Shown here: piece after piece, positions 34,920-46,635 of the stretch
How the letters are laid out: each line of letters starts with the position of its first letter
Numbering within the stretch: position 1 is the stretch's first letter
From: Butyriboletus loyo
Taxonomy: Eukaryota > Basidiomycota > Agaricomycetes > Boletales > Boletaceae
Length of the DNA stretch: 64,000 nt
Reading direction: 5' to 3'
Assembly (NCBI GenBank): GCA_038093515.1
Contig: JBBPSI010000009.1
Span: 248,001-312,000, forward strand
The notes under the pieces: generated by a model
Database searches by the model: none
Seen by the model: only the letters and a program-made list of their open reading frames with translations
What the model was told of the DNA's origin: nothing
Position numbers and translations under genes: made by a program

Positions 34920-35371
34920 CGTTTTCACTTTCAAAGGTCACGTGACATAGCGCACATGATCGTGAGAACTTACATGTGATCTCTTGCTGACTAAGCATAT
35001 GATGTCATGGCCTAGACCAGGCCTAGACTCTATGACGTCACGACACATGTATTTAATCTCCATTTACTTCTCTTTTTTTTGATCCCCGCGCCTCGTGTGG
35101 TTAATCACCGTTGCGCTTCTCTTCTTTAGTCTATCCATGTATAGTAAATCCTCACACGCACAGCATGGTCTGTGCGCGTCCTTGTACAATATAAAAAGGG
35201 CTCGTGGTTAGACTAGGATTCCCTAGTTTTAACCACTTGTCTATTCGCTGGCAACAGTTGAGGATTAAGTTGAGACTCCAGTTCATCTCTGCCAGGTACT
35301 TGTGTATACCTGAAACTGTTGTGGACCGCTTGTGGCTGGGTACTACGTGCTAGCATTCGACTGCGCGTTGC
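34920..35371 (+). mobile_element. Repeat B, copy 2
   Basis: Direct repeat of 34283-34792, lacking roughly the first 50-60 bp. Shared blocks include TTCAAAGGTCACGTGACATAGC, TGCTGACTAAGCATATGATG, GATCCCCGCGCCTCGTGTGG and TACTACGTGCTAGCATTCGA. Divergence from copy 1 is low (scattered substitutions). Confidence 0.85.
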
Positions 35372-35505
35372 CCATACGACATCTCGCCGACACTTGCTCT
35401 GCAGAAGCCCGATAGCGTCGTCTACGCGAGTCGGCCATCTTCCCGATTAGGCTCGAGCCCCTATTCAAGTGCTCGCTGCTAGTTGTTTCGCACTCCAGCG
35501 TAACA
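35372..35505 (-). repeat. Right arm of the 133-bp inverted repeat
   Basis: Reverse complement of 33281-33413. Together with the inverted LTR A copies it gives this region a large inverted organisation. Confidence 0.85.
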
Positions 35506-35938
35506 AGACGTTGATTTCGACGGAGTTGTTTGGAGTGCGAGGGCGACGACGATTATATGGAGGTGGTGGAGAAGGAGTACGAAAACGGATGTGGTGCGGT
35601 GCAGGAAAATACGAAGAGGAGCGACGACGATGGTGCTCGACTCTTTGGGATGGCCTAGAACGTTCACTAACCTCTTGTAAGTTAGAAGGACTCGGGTGAG
35701 AAGTCGATCTAATTGACAAGGCATGATGGTGAGTAGGTGAACGCCATTGTAAGGTCAGATCGTGATCCTGAGAAACAACACGTAATGCGATGATGAAAGA
35801 ATCAGCTAGCAACCATAGTGTGCTAAAGAACATAATGTTCGATGCACCACATATGGAAGCTAGTATGAGACTCAAGAAAGCGAGTACCCATAGTAAACCA
35901 AGAGCGATAGCACTCTCGTTCCGCAGGGCTGGAAACAT
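35465..35938 (-). CDS. Uncharacterised 157-codon frame next to LTR A copy 2
   Basis: Starts about 60 bp inside the element from LTR A copy 2. It has two hydrophobic stretches (IALGLLWVLAFLSLILASIC and IMFFSTLWLLADSFIIAL), then a Ser/Pro/Arg-rich half (RPSQRVEHHRRRSSSYFPAP, TPSPPPPYNRRRPRTPNNSV). No gag, protease, reverse transcriptase or integrase motif. A membrane-type N-terminus is unexpected for a retroelement gag position. The frame ends inside the inverted-repeat arm. It may be an element-specific protein or chance open frame. Confidence 0.35.
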   Translation of the reverse strand: MFPALRNESAIALGLLWVLAFLSLILASICGASNIMFFSTLWLLADSFIIALRVVSQDHDLTLQWRSPTHHHALSIRSTSHPSPSNLQEVSERSRPSQRVEHHRRRSSSYFPAPHHIRFRTPSPPPPYNRRRPRTPNNSVEINVLLRWSAKQLAAST

Positions 35939-36000
35939 TATCGAGAATCGACAGATGTTTAGATTAAAAGCCTCTAGCGGGGCTCATAACCTTTCGGAAT

Positions 36001-36440
36001 TGGTAAAGTCCGAGCAGGCGCACCGAGGGCAACGAAGGATGCAAGGGTAAACCTATCAGTGGAAAGACTCACTGATAATACGAGAGTGAGAGTATCGCAA
36101 ACAGAGTATAAGGAGCAAGGCTCAACTTAGAGATATTGCAGTAGTGATGATAGAACTGAAAGATCTAGAGAAAAGCGACAAGCCATAAGGGCTGTCTTAT
36201 ATACAGTACATGAGTGTTTGTACTTGTGTTCTGTATAGTACCTTTATAAGGTATAGTATGAAATACATGACAATATGATAGAGATAAGAGATAAGACTAA
36301 GCATATCGTCCAATAGCATAATAAGAGCTATTTGTAATGTGATAAGCGTGACTAGGTCTAGACAATGATGTCATATAGACCAGTCTAGAAACGTAGTGGC
36401 TGTAAGTGAAATACAGAAATAGAACACTACCGTTTCAACA
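36001..36440 (-). mobile_element. LTR A, copy 2 (uninterrupted, inverted)
   Basis: Reads on the minus strand from TGTTGAAACGG (36440) to CTTTACCA (36001), 440 bp. It has TG...CA ends and is the empty-site form of copy 1 without repeat B. It lies directly beyond the 157-codon frame, so it looks like the 5' LTR of a minus-strand element. Confidence 0.85.
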
Positions 36441-36790
36441 GTCTGGGCCAGTCTGGAACATGATGTCATATGCTTAGTCAGCCTGTGGACACATGTATTA
36501 TCCCACAATCATGTGCATTGAGTCATGTGACCTTTGAAGGAAAAATGGTGAAGTCTGAACACAAAAGTCTGTTATAAGATATTTAATTATAACAGTTATC
36601 AAAGAGTATGGGTTATGTGGGGTATGGGTTATATTAGAGTTGACTGTATCATCCAATAGCATAAAGAGAGCTATTTGTAATGTGACAAGCATGACTGAGT
36701 CTAGACTATGATGTCATAAAGACCAGTCCAGAAACATAGTGGCTGTAAGTGAAATACAGAAACAGAACACTATCGTTTTAACAGTACCTG
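36441..36790 (-). repeat. Diverged fragments of repeats B and A
   Basis: On the minus strand this stretch holds an older A-type LTR start (AACGATAGTGTTCTGTTTCT ... TTACAGCCACTATGTTTCTG) and B-type blocks (TGTTATAATTAAATATC, CTTCAAAGGTCACATGACTC, TGACTAAGCATATGATGTCA). They are clearly more diverged than the copies at 33-36.4 kb, indicating earlier insertions of the same families. Confidence 0.7.
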
Positions 36791-37802
36791 TGGGAAAAAC
36801 CTGCAGTGTGGGCATGGGCAAGGGAAACACACTAAGGAAGGGACTTGCAAACAATAAATGACAGACACTCACATTTCGAGAAGCTTTGTTCAGTTTAATC
36901 TCTACCAGAGAGCATCATGGAGAGCAATAGGCTTGAAGCTGTGAGGTCCCCCCTTTGAAACTACTACAGGAATAATCCATGAACTTGACACATTTTCAAT
37001 AGGTACAACAAACACACAAACAAAAATATCCTTATTTAGAAAGATGTTCCCACAGGTCTGTTTGCTTTGGTGAATGGCACATTTCCTGCTGAGAAAACCC
37101 TCCTCCACTACCATGGGAGTCGGGAATGGAAGATTAGGGGTTTTGAGGATCTGGTTCTTACAGGAAGCCAATTCTGACATCGAACACAACATTGGTCAAA
37201 GTATTTTGCACAATAAACGAAAGAGTGTGTGGCGGAAATGCATGCCCAGGATAGTCGGTCATTGGTCCTGGTATCCCCTGCCAGCGACTAGGGATTTCCT
37301 AGTAGTATTATTCGTGATGGAATCGGGAGTGGTTTACACGCATTCTGTGCTGCATCACCCGCTGCTGCGAACAAACGAGTTCTACGCTGTAAGTATGAGA
37401 TGATCGCTGTTCCAAGCTATGCACCGTGATCGAGTTCGAATATGCAATGGCCGGAGAACGAATGCGATCGAGCGACCTAGTATAGAAAATGGACGTTTCT
37501 TGTCGGTGGGGCCGAACGAAAAACTCAACATTCGTGGGTTACCGTCCAAGTAAAGGAAGATGGCGGCTTCCTCGTCGTGCGAAACACAACAAGCGACATC
37601 CAATGTGCTCCGCGAGTAGGCTTGCCATAACTTCCCTCGTCGTTCCGATGGTATAAGTAGGTATATGATTACATATCACATACATCGTTCGATTCATAAG
37701 TACATCAACATGTTGCCCCGTTTAGATTCCCACTTTACCAAGTCGAAGGCCTGTACCGAGAGGGATTAACAAAGAAAATCCAAAACCACTGCCTCTGGAC
37801 AC
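36791..37802. other. Gene-poor stretch between the repeats and the OPT gene
   Basis: Open frames at 36902-37192 (-, with CVFVVPIENVSSSWIIPVVV) and 37382-37603 (-, with EEAAIFLYLDGNPRMLSFSF) have protein-like composition but no recognised family and no splicing partner. They may be remnants of element genes. The region also holds the OPT 3' UTR. Confidence 0.35.
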
Positions 37803-40580
37803 TCACCCAAACGTTCCATTGACCGCTCGAAGTGGCGTTCCAAGGCCGTCGGCATTATTCAAAAACACGGTGTTCCCCCACCAGGTGAGTATATTGTTTT
37901 CACCAATCGTGCCATTTTTAGGGAATTGCAGACAGAAGAAAATAAGTATAATTGAACATGCAAGACCTGTGTCGAGCGCGGCGGAGAGGACGTCTATGCA
38001 AGTGTGGCAGCAGATGTAAGTGAGGATGGATGATGTGCAAGTTGGGGTGATACATACAATTGTACTTCGCCCACCAGGAGAAGTGACGCCGACGGAGGAC
38101 GTATTGGAATATGAAACCGACGATACCCCATGTAACATAGTTGACAGCTGACGCGGGAGGAATGAGCCCAGTTCCATTGAAAATGACGGGGAAGCTAGAC
38201 CACATGTTTCAGTATCCGGGTTCAGCCGGCTGAAGGAACATGACATACTTGACATAGCGGACCCAGCTATTGGGCCATCTCTTCTGGGCGAGCCACGCAA
38301 CAACTGGACAAAGAGCGCCGATGAGGAAGAACCAGACCAAGCCGTAGTATACTTGACCAGTGGCGAATTGGCGTTGAGGACCGATAACACCCCACTAAAT
38401 CAGGGCGCAATGTGAGTCGTCGAATTGCCCAGTCAAAACTCGTTTTTTGATAACGCACGATGATAGAGGCGGTCCCGAACACTTCTGTGCTGGGGCAAAT
38501 GAATTTACTGATCTGGGTGGGACTGCACATATCGGGTATGTTGGTAAACATCCAGGACTGAACGGCAAGCTGGACGGTCCCGGAAATTACAGTAGCAACC
38601 AACTGACACCAAAACATCGTTCGAGGAGGAATCTTCATGTAATGACCAAGTTTAAAGTCGGAGGCGAATTGAAGTGCCTGGTACATCGTAATGTATCCCC
38701 AAGTCTTGAACAACATCATGGCGAGAGGACGACCAGGGATAGCAAAGCCAACGATCAATTCGGTGATAACATTGAGGCCGATCTGTTGGTTGGTGATAGC
38801 TTGGATTATACCAATGGGGATGATATAACAGAACGCGATCAAAAGAGCCAGCACGAAACCCCAGACAGGGAAGTCGGTCGGCCAAACTTCAATGCAGACG
38901 ATGCCGAATACGAACATGACCACGAAAACGCACATGTACCACCATTCAGGAACTCGGCGGTACTTGGACATGAGACGTGCGTGAATGTCAGGTTGCTCGT
39001 GAAGAGCTCGGCGTGCCTGGGTCCAGATCTGTTTACGGTAGAACAGGATGGCATGGACGATTGTAGCTGTGATGGATGCGAACGAAAGGCCATATGAAAG
39101 GGCAAATGTGGTCGACAGGAACAGAGGGCTGTATTCTTGGTAGGCAGTGAGGTTGAGTTGGTTGTTCGGTGTGAGGATCCTTGACACGTTGTAAGATGCG
39201 CCGGTATTGTCGTACGAAACACGTGACGACATGGGCATGTACGCCCCATACCAAGTGTTGGTAAAGTGAATGATAGGTGTCACGAACCAGAAGAACACGA
39301 CGAAGCCTACGATGACGTTTGCCTCTGCCCACCATGGGGAAGCAAGAGGACTGCCGATATAGGTAATTTGAGACCAATCAAAGGTAATGAGACTCATTCC
39401 GAGACCAGTCTGGTAACCGAAGAGCTGGTTGACGACCACGTTCTCTGGCGCAATCCAGCATACCCAAGTGAAGTAACTGAGCGCCTGGAAAAGATAACCC
39501 GGAAAGAAGTACCAAAAAAGGCCACCAAGCCAGACGTAGATGAAGAATCGCCCACGTGAGAGACCCCCACGGGTGCCCATACCGGAGTAGACTTGAGCAT
39601 GCAAAGTGTTGAAGAGGGCGCAGTTAACCAGGTTCAAGGGCCATACTGAAACGTCGAATTAGCAAGCAATTGTGCAGGCAAGATTTACACATACTCATGG
39701 AAGGAGGCTCCACCAGGAAGCGGCGCATGACACCTCCTAGGGAGAAACCGATCATCTGTGTCGACATGACCAACATCCATTGGTCTGCAAAAGAATGTGA
39801 AAATCAAAAATCAAACGTCAGCACCCAAGAACACGTACAGCCAAAACTGAATATCTGATTGTAGTACACTCTTTGGACCGCGACGATATCGGTCTTTGAC
39901 AAACTAATCAGTCCAGAGTATGACCAGAATATCGTAAACGCACGGCGTATGCGGACTGATACCCGATGGTTGCCATCATTGTCACTAGCACATGCTCTTT
40001 GATCGTGAACGGGCCAGGATTAATTGAGAGGCCAAAAATCTTCCAGTTCGGCACAATTCTCGCCCACAACCGACCCATTGGGTAAGAGAGAAGTTGTGCT
40101 ACATTGTTGGTGATAGTGACAGATGGATACCGGAAGAAAAAGAATTGATTTAGGCCAGGCACGATGACTGCCCATATGATACCTGGTGCGATGGAATCGC
40201 TGAGCTCCGACAGAACCAGTCCTAAAGACCGGATACATACCCATCACCCATGCACGGAAGGTTCCGCAGGGAATACTGGTATCATCTGTGTTTGCGACAG
40301 CAGAGCGCACCTCGGGGTAAGGGGAGTCATCCTCTGACAGCGGGTGTGAGAGATCGTCGGAACCAGGATACAACATACTGACCGAGTATGCCAGCGAGTG
40401 CCTCATCCTTGTTAATATTGGGGTCATCAAAATCCTCGAGGGGAAGAGCCGCGTTGAGGGTTTCTGAGGAGCCGATGCTGGTGAGTGAATGTTGGCAAAG
40501 GAAAGGAGAGTCGACTGACCACCTGGTTTCTTCTCCTTGTCAGCCGAGCCAAAGCTGTTGCGCTCCTCGTCGAGCGACAT
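37803..40580 (-). CDS. Oligopeptide transporter, OPT family
   Basis: Proton-coupled plasma-membrane transporter for small peptides (fungal OPT/PT clade, possibly glutathione or tetra/pentapeptides). Seen: MSLDEERNSFGSADKEKKPG; ALPLEDFDDPNINKDEALAG; PGLNQFFFFRYPSVTITNNV; SYPMGRLWARIVPNWKIFGL; KEHVLVTMMATIGYQSAYAV; WIAPENVVVNQLFGYQTGLG; SPWWAEANVIVGFVVFFWFV; EVWPTDFPVWGFVLALLIAF; NVITELIVGFAIPGRPLAMM; SDFKLGHYMKIPPRTMFWCQ; PPASAVNYVTWGIVGFIFQY; and a C-terminus GTIGENNILTWWGNTVFLNN. Twelve or more hydrophobic segments, about 780 residues, the normal size. About eight introns. Start ATG at 40580, stop TGA at 37803. The 3' side faces the repeat nest. Confidence 0.92.
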
Positions 40581-43502
40581 TGGGAGGGGGGGGATTCAAG
40601 GCGGTGGAGGGGAGGAGGGAACTTTGTGGGGGTATTTCACCGATCGAGAATGGCGGAAATAGAGTTCGTCTCCCGATACGATCTCGCCTCGTCACGTATC
40701 GCGCACAGGGCATACCAAATCTGGGAAGGGGACCACGCGGTACGATCCCATCGCATGAACGATAAGTCCGCCTTGGGGAGTCGGAATATTCCAAGTCTCT
40801 TCCACAGACCCGGGAAAACCAGCGGGACTGTAGTCCGAGTCGAACCTCTCGTGATTCGATCAAGATGGAACACTGCCATCTTAATGTGTTCTCATTCGAT
40901 GGCGCGAACTGCCCAGTATCTATATTTGACTGCATACCGGAAAGCCTGCTTTGCGTGACGATTCAAGTCCGAACCGTCCTCCGCGACAAGTTCCCTTTGT
41001 CCTCTACAATGTATGTCAGAGCTACAATTTGGTAATTTGATAACAACAAACTCCAGTATTATATCGAATTGAACACCAGCGATCTCTATCATCGTACGCA
41101 TGCACGTAATGCACCCACCGGGTTACTAGGGACTTCCCCGCAAGAAAATTCACGGGCTTCCCAATTGGCTGGCCTGCGGGAAATGGAGAAACCCCGGCGA
41201 TAACTTCCAGTCTATCCAGCGTCCCCAAATCCGACTACCTCTCGCTCGCGGAAAAACATGCCCAAGCATGGTGTTTCCGTTTCCCGATACTTACAGCTCG
41301 TAAACATTGACATTGCAACTTGAAAGATTGGATTCGGCGCGAACGATGACCTGATCCGTCGGCCGCCATGTCAGGGCGTATGCACATGTTCTGCTCTGTC
41401 AGGTGATAGACAAAGATAACTAGTGAGATAGCACTGCTCGAAGCTTGGATAGTCCCAGACTCGGAGCATATGAGTCCAGCCGTGATGAGCAAGCAGTTCC
41501 CCGTAACAGCGGAACCCACATGGGTCCGATCGGGGTATCTCGGTACTTGGTTCGACAATGGGCCTCAACAGCTGAAAATCACCGTGAGACCTGGTTCGTT
41601 CGTAACCAACGCACACTTCTTGGCCGGTGATGCTAGCATATCGTCTTCAAGACGAATACGACCTTCTCAAAAATCTAAACGAATGCTTCGCCACGTCACT
41701 GGGGGCACCTACAAGGCACTGTCACGGCCAGCAGGGTATCGGTGCCTGGGATCGTATGCATGAAGAAGAGGTGGTAACCACTGGTCTGGAAACGGGTGGG
41801 ACGATAAGGAATGTCCGCTGCAATTCTCGCGCTTGGCCTGTGAAAACCGCCTTGCCCGTCTTGCAAGGCGGCCGGGGTACTGGTGTCGCCGTGACGTGAT
41901 CACAAGGTCCACATGTCTAGGTCTAGATGTCGAACACCCCGGCGTGTGGTGTCTACTAGTATGACCTCCTGTGAGCTTGGACCAGACGCAGACCTGTCAA
42001 CTCAAATCCACCGAAGAAGAGTTGGCTTGACATCGGTCCTCAGTAATACATGTCACTGAAAGAGCTCTGAACTCTCAACTTGGGGCTGTCACAGAAACAG
42101 TTTGTCATGTTCGACTGGGACCACGCGCTGAAGTCCCACTGAGAGTACACCGAAAGAGGAAACTCTGTGCACGTGGCAAAGAGGTCCGCTCGGTTGCAAC
42201 TCTCGCCCGGAGTGACCTGGCCCAACCGCCAACTGCCAACTGCCACGTCGATTACAGCCATTCATTTCTTTCAGACTCTCGAAGTGCAGCCATGGTGAGA
42301 TTTGATGGCATGTTGGACACACCCCACCCGAACTAACCATACCACACAAGTCAGCGCTCTTCAATTTTCAATCCCTCCTCCTCGTCATCCTGCTCATGAT
42401 CTGCACGTGCACGTACGTGCGCGCGGTTGCGCCTCGTCTCATCGACAGAAACAAGGACGGGTATATCCATTTCTCCCAACGTATCATCGTCCTCTCGTGT
42501 TGACGCAACGCGCAGGATCTTTGGCATGTTCTTCATGTCGGCTCGTATAGGTGCGTGGACGCTTCTTTTTCCGAACAACGATGCATTCCTGGACCGACCG
42601 CGGATTTTTTTTGAAAACAGGAGAGCGTCTCTCACCATACGTCGCATTGGCCTGCGTGGCTATGGCAGTCACCATCCTGCTACAGTAGTTTGGCTTACCA
42701 TGTAGCCCCCCCACCGTCCTATCGTCGTAAAAGCATCCGCATCAGGCGCCACCGCCCGCTATCTTAAGCACCCCATCAGAATCTTTCTGTTTTCTTCGCG
42801 TTCATCTGATCGCAGTCGTTATGTTCATTTGCTCTGTATTCCTTCTTAGATCACCGGGCGGAACCCGTTGATAATGCGGCAGTATTCCAGGGATCCGTAT
42901 TGGGCTGTTGTTGACGACCATCATTGCGCTATACTGTTAGTCCAGTAGCCTCGGCGACTCGCATCTCCATCTGTTCGTGAGTGCTTGAACTCCAGCCACT
43001 TTCGGGAGGAATCACGCATGTTTGCTCTATGACATGGTATGATGTGCCTTCCAGATACTAGTTAGCGTGCTCCGCTGGTGGGGTATCAAGGTCAGATTAA
43101 TACATTACGAAACCAATGTAGGGGAATCTAATGTACGAGTAAACGGAACGTCAACATGAGTTGAGACGACGCATTTTTCATGCGGACTGGAATAATGGAA
43201 TGGACAAATTGACGATAATACTGTCATGATCATGATGAGACTGCAGGTATGATTCAAAATGTGGCGTAACGATGATCATCGGTCCATCTTGGAAGGCATA
43301 GAATCAGCACGAGGCGAAAAGAGAACAGATCGATAACGGTGGGTAAGCTTCAATTTCCATCCTGCACTGCCACGGATCCCCAAAAAGGTGTAGTGCAAGA
43401 GGGCTAGTCCCATTACGTTCAACTGCACTTCATCAATATAGGCGACGAAGGAGGTATTCGAAAGTCGTTCACGAAGCTCGGATATCCACGAGGAGTCTGC
43501 CG
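40581..43502. other. Gene-poor 2.9 kb between OPT and the DUF262 gene
   Basis: Mostly short incoherent frames. The only candidate lies at 42351-42715. On the minus strand, GKRSVHAPIRADMKNMPKIL ... [11 protein letters not shown] follows a good splice acceptor (GGTCCAG near 42600). On the plus strand the same bases open [20 protein letters not shown] and [12 protein letters not shown], which looks like a signal peptide and an EF-hand loop. The two cannot both be coding, and neither is certain. No RNA gene or repeat recognised elsewhere. Confidence 0.35.
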
Positions 43503-46500
43503 CTAAGATCGCGGGCGAAACCGGTTTCGCTTGTCACGATGGTTATCCTGATTTCGGTCATGTCTATTAGGTCGTCTGTTATCCGGTGGACGATGTCGTT
43601 CTGTGTTGTGTGATCCTCGTCGACCATCTGGAATCGTGTTATCCGAGGACGCTGATCTAGATGGAGGACCAAGTAGTTCTGCTCGCATGGAGTTACTTGG
43701 AGGGCCTGTGACGACTACTGGGCGTTGCGGAAGAGCATGCAGGCCAGCAGGGGGAGGAGCCGAGAAGTTCATGGTAGGTGGAGGTGGTTGTGAGGCCACA
43801 TTCCCTGACATGCCCAAACTAGATGATGGCCATGGAGGTGCCATGAGTGGCCCAGAAGCCTGATTTGGATTTGCTTGTATACCTGTGACATGTCCATTAT
43901 AAATCCCCTGTGGTGTACCAACACCATATCTCTGAGATGTATGTCCCAAATTACTGGCATTACCAGTGTTCACATGCCCAGGCATCGAATGGGGCATTAT
44001 GGGATGCCCAGTCATTCCACTTGACTGCACATTTTGCCCAGATATTGCTGGATTCACAGCATTATTACTCATGCCTTGAGCAGGAAAACCAAGTTGCGGG
44101 AATTGCGAACGTAAAGTTCGCAATACGCCTTCGAGCTGTGTGGGGATGGGACGTCCCTGCTCTGCGTTTCCGGGAAAAGGTTGCAACGAGGACTGAACTG
44201 GAAGTACTGACAGAGGCTGTTGTTGTGAAACTGCAGGCTGGGGTACAGCAGGGTTCTGTTGATGATCAAGTGGTGTTTGGGGGGGTTTTGCGCCAGGGTT
44301 AAGCATTGCCCTTATTTCGTTGGCCTTGTTCACAGAAGGAGACTGCAAGCCAGTACTAGAAGCGAGAGACGCCTTGACGGCACGGATTGGTGCGAGTCTG
44401 TCAACCGCAGGCAAGGTAGCTGGGGAGTTCAGCGAGCTCATCTGCGGTGACTCTGCCTTCACCAAAGAGCCAGTCTGTACAGTCGGTGGAGCATGACGCG
44501 CAGCGTTCGATGTGATAGACCCTGAATGTACATTGGGGGGATTTGAAGTGAATGGCGGAGGTGGGGCTGTTTGCACCGGTGACGGAGGCAATGGTGGTTT
44601 TTGGGTCGGAACGGGATACAGGTTTGACAACGAATTATTGGTTGTACGACGCGACGAGGATGGCTGCGAAGGCTTCGCAGGTGGGCTGGTTTTGAGACTT
44701 GGTACGGCTGCTACTTGCTTTGTGCCGTTCATCTTTTGATCACTTCCATCAGATGTTTGCTTTGATGACTTGACAGCTTGAATACAATCAGCTTTGATTG
44801 GTAAGGCCTTTGCCGGAAACTAAATTCACCAACCTTCAGCAGGCGCTGGATGAGCCGAGTTTTTTGTGGGCTTCGCCTTGGAAGAGGGCTCGATGTCCGA
44901 CTCATCTGAATGCGCGAGTCTTTTGCGCTTGAGGGGTTTAACTGCCTTGCCTATCGCTAGAGCGGCAGGTTTGTCCCCTTCTCCGTCACTCTTGAGTTCA
45001 GAAACCTTGATTTTTTTCGACATGAACTCCGTCAAGTGTTTCGTGACACGAGTGTTTGAACGGATATCCTGGTGGGAAGCACGAACGTCCTTCCTCATTT
45101 TCTCGATAGCCGAGGATATCTGTGTAAGTGACAGGATCTGTCTTTTCAAGTAGATCAGCACCCCAATCATGATGAACTCGATCGGGGAAACACGGGTAGG
45201 TCGATTGAGCGATCCGCTGTATTTTTTGTTACGCGCTAAAGTCACAAAGATTCGGAAAGTTTCATGCAAGTCGGCACAATTTTGGGTCGACACAGGTTGA
45301 GTTTTCTGGAGCCATTTCTCGAGGGTCTTGGTACCTGGGACCGTAGTCTTCGGATGATTCTCGATAAGGTAACCAATCGTAGCAAGGCATTGGAAGTCCC
45401 GTCCGCGAGCATGGCCCCAGTCGAGATAACCTTCGAAACCCTCTTCCCCAAGAACTTCATTTTGGATTTCGTGAATGGTGGTGGACCAGGGGCCAACAAG
45501 CGCTTGCAGTCGTTCTTTCCGGCAAGTTGCATCAGCGTCTACGGCAGATAATTGAACGAAGCACACCTGCGGGTGTGAGAGCGACGCCCAGTTGAACCCT
45601 CTATGTACGACGAACTAGGGTAAGAATCTAACTAATGTGGGCGGCTGCTTGCTTACCTGGAAAATCTCTCGTTCTTGGTCGTTGTCCAATCCTGTGTATT
45701 CAACACACACAATCTGCTTATTCGCAAACTGTGTTCTCAGGTACTGAGGAAGAAGCTTGCGTTTCGTGTTCGTCGCACTTGACTTGAACCACAGTTTCTC
45801 GTTGGTAAATCTGCGCAAACCAACGTCAACTTATAAACGGACTTTGCAAATGGAATACTCAATATAACACTCACGAATCTTTATCTAGTGACCAGGTAGG
45901 GAAGGCTTAGTAAAATGTCCGAAGCTTGACACTACGAAGGCGACTGACGTGGTATCTGTATGTAAAAGCGTAAGAGAATGAATGGCGCAACTAGGTTTGA
46001 CAACACACTTGTCCATCAATGAATCTTCATCGGAGTGACGGATCAAATTAGTCGGTATGTATACAGCCAAAGCATAACTTTACCTTTGGATTGAAGTCAA
46101 ACGTTGTTTCCCATCGATACAAGTTCGCAGTTCATTCCCGTCGTCTTGGACTGTCACGGCTTTACATTTCGTTGTGAAATCTGATATAATCATCAGCACA
46201 GGAATTTGACGTACCGAAAATTATCGGGGGGATGTAGTAATTGCGCAGTACCGAATCGATCAGTCCAGACTGCTTTTCTTCCTGCCATACAACATCTTTT
46301 GGAATGAACTCCGTCAGACGCAGCCTCAACACCAGCAATTCGCTCCACAATCAGACAGCTTACCCCGTTGGTATTCCGGATCAAGGTCTATGGCATTCTC
46401 AATGATCTGGTCTGCCGGCGGGGAGGCAATAAACATTTCGGGACGGATCTCCACCGCACGTGAACATACCATAGAGTGACTTGGCAGTATACTGCGCTGT

Positions 46501-46635
46501 TCGGGGTGCGTGGAGAGCATGGGTAATCTTGTACTCCTTAGGTGCTTTCTTAGCCTTGGAAGTGCGCTTCGCGAGTGGTACGTCATCCTCATCGGTGGAA
46601 AGGTCGGTCAAGTCGGAGGTATCGGAAAGCGACAT
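43503..46635 (-). CDS. Eukaryotic DUF262 (ParB/GmrSD-N-like) protein with Pro/Gln-rich tail
   Basis: Member of a fungal DUF262 family; the bacterial domain is the nucleotide-using ParB-like half of GmrSD restriction enzymes and related defence proteins. Function in fungi is unknown. Seen: an acidic N-terminus MSLSDTSDLTDLSTDEDDVP; SLYEQIIENAIDLDPEYQRG then VVWQEEKQSGLIDSVLRNYY (the DxDPxYQRxxxW motif); CIDGKQRLTSIQRFMDGQ (the DGKQR active-site-like motif); KQIVCVEYTGLDNDQEREIF; RLQALVGPWSTTIHEIQNEV; and RGRDFQCLATIGYLI. A Lys-rich linker (KRKRLAHSDESDIEP) follows. An in-frame intron (donor GTTGGT, acceptor TTCAAG near 44778) joins PAPAEA to VKSSKQTSDGSDQK and a roughly 400-residue Pro/Gln/Ser/Asn-rich tail ending in an Arg/Asp-rich DNHRDKRNRFRPRS. 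I chose the ATG at 46635. Divergent from SMC2. Confidence 0.82.

Noticed and set aside
37803..38390. Long frame over the OPT 3' end with a distinct N-terminus
   Set aside because: Only its last part is the real exon; upstream it reads through introns and other frames of the transporter.
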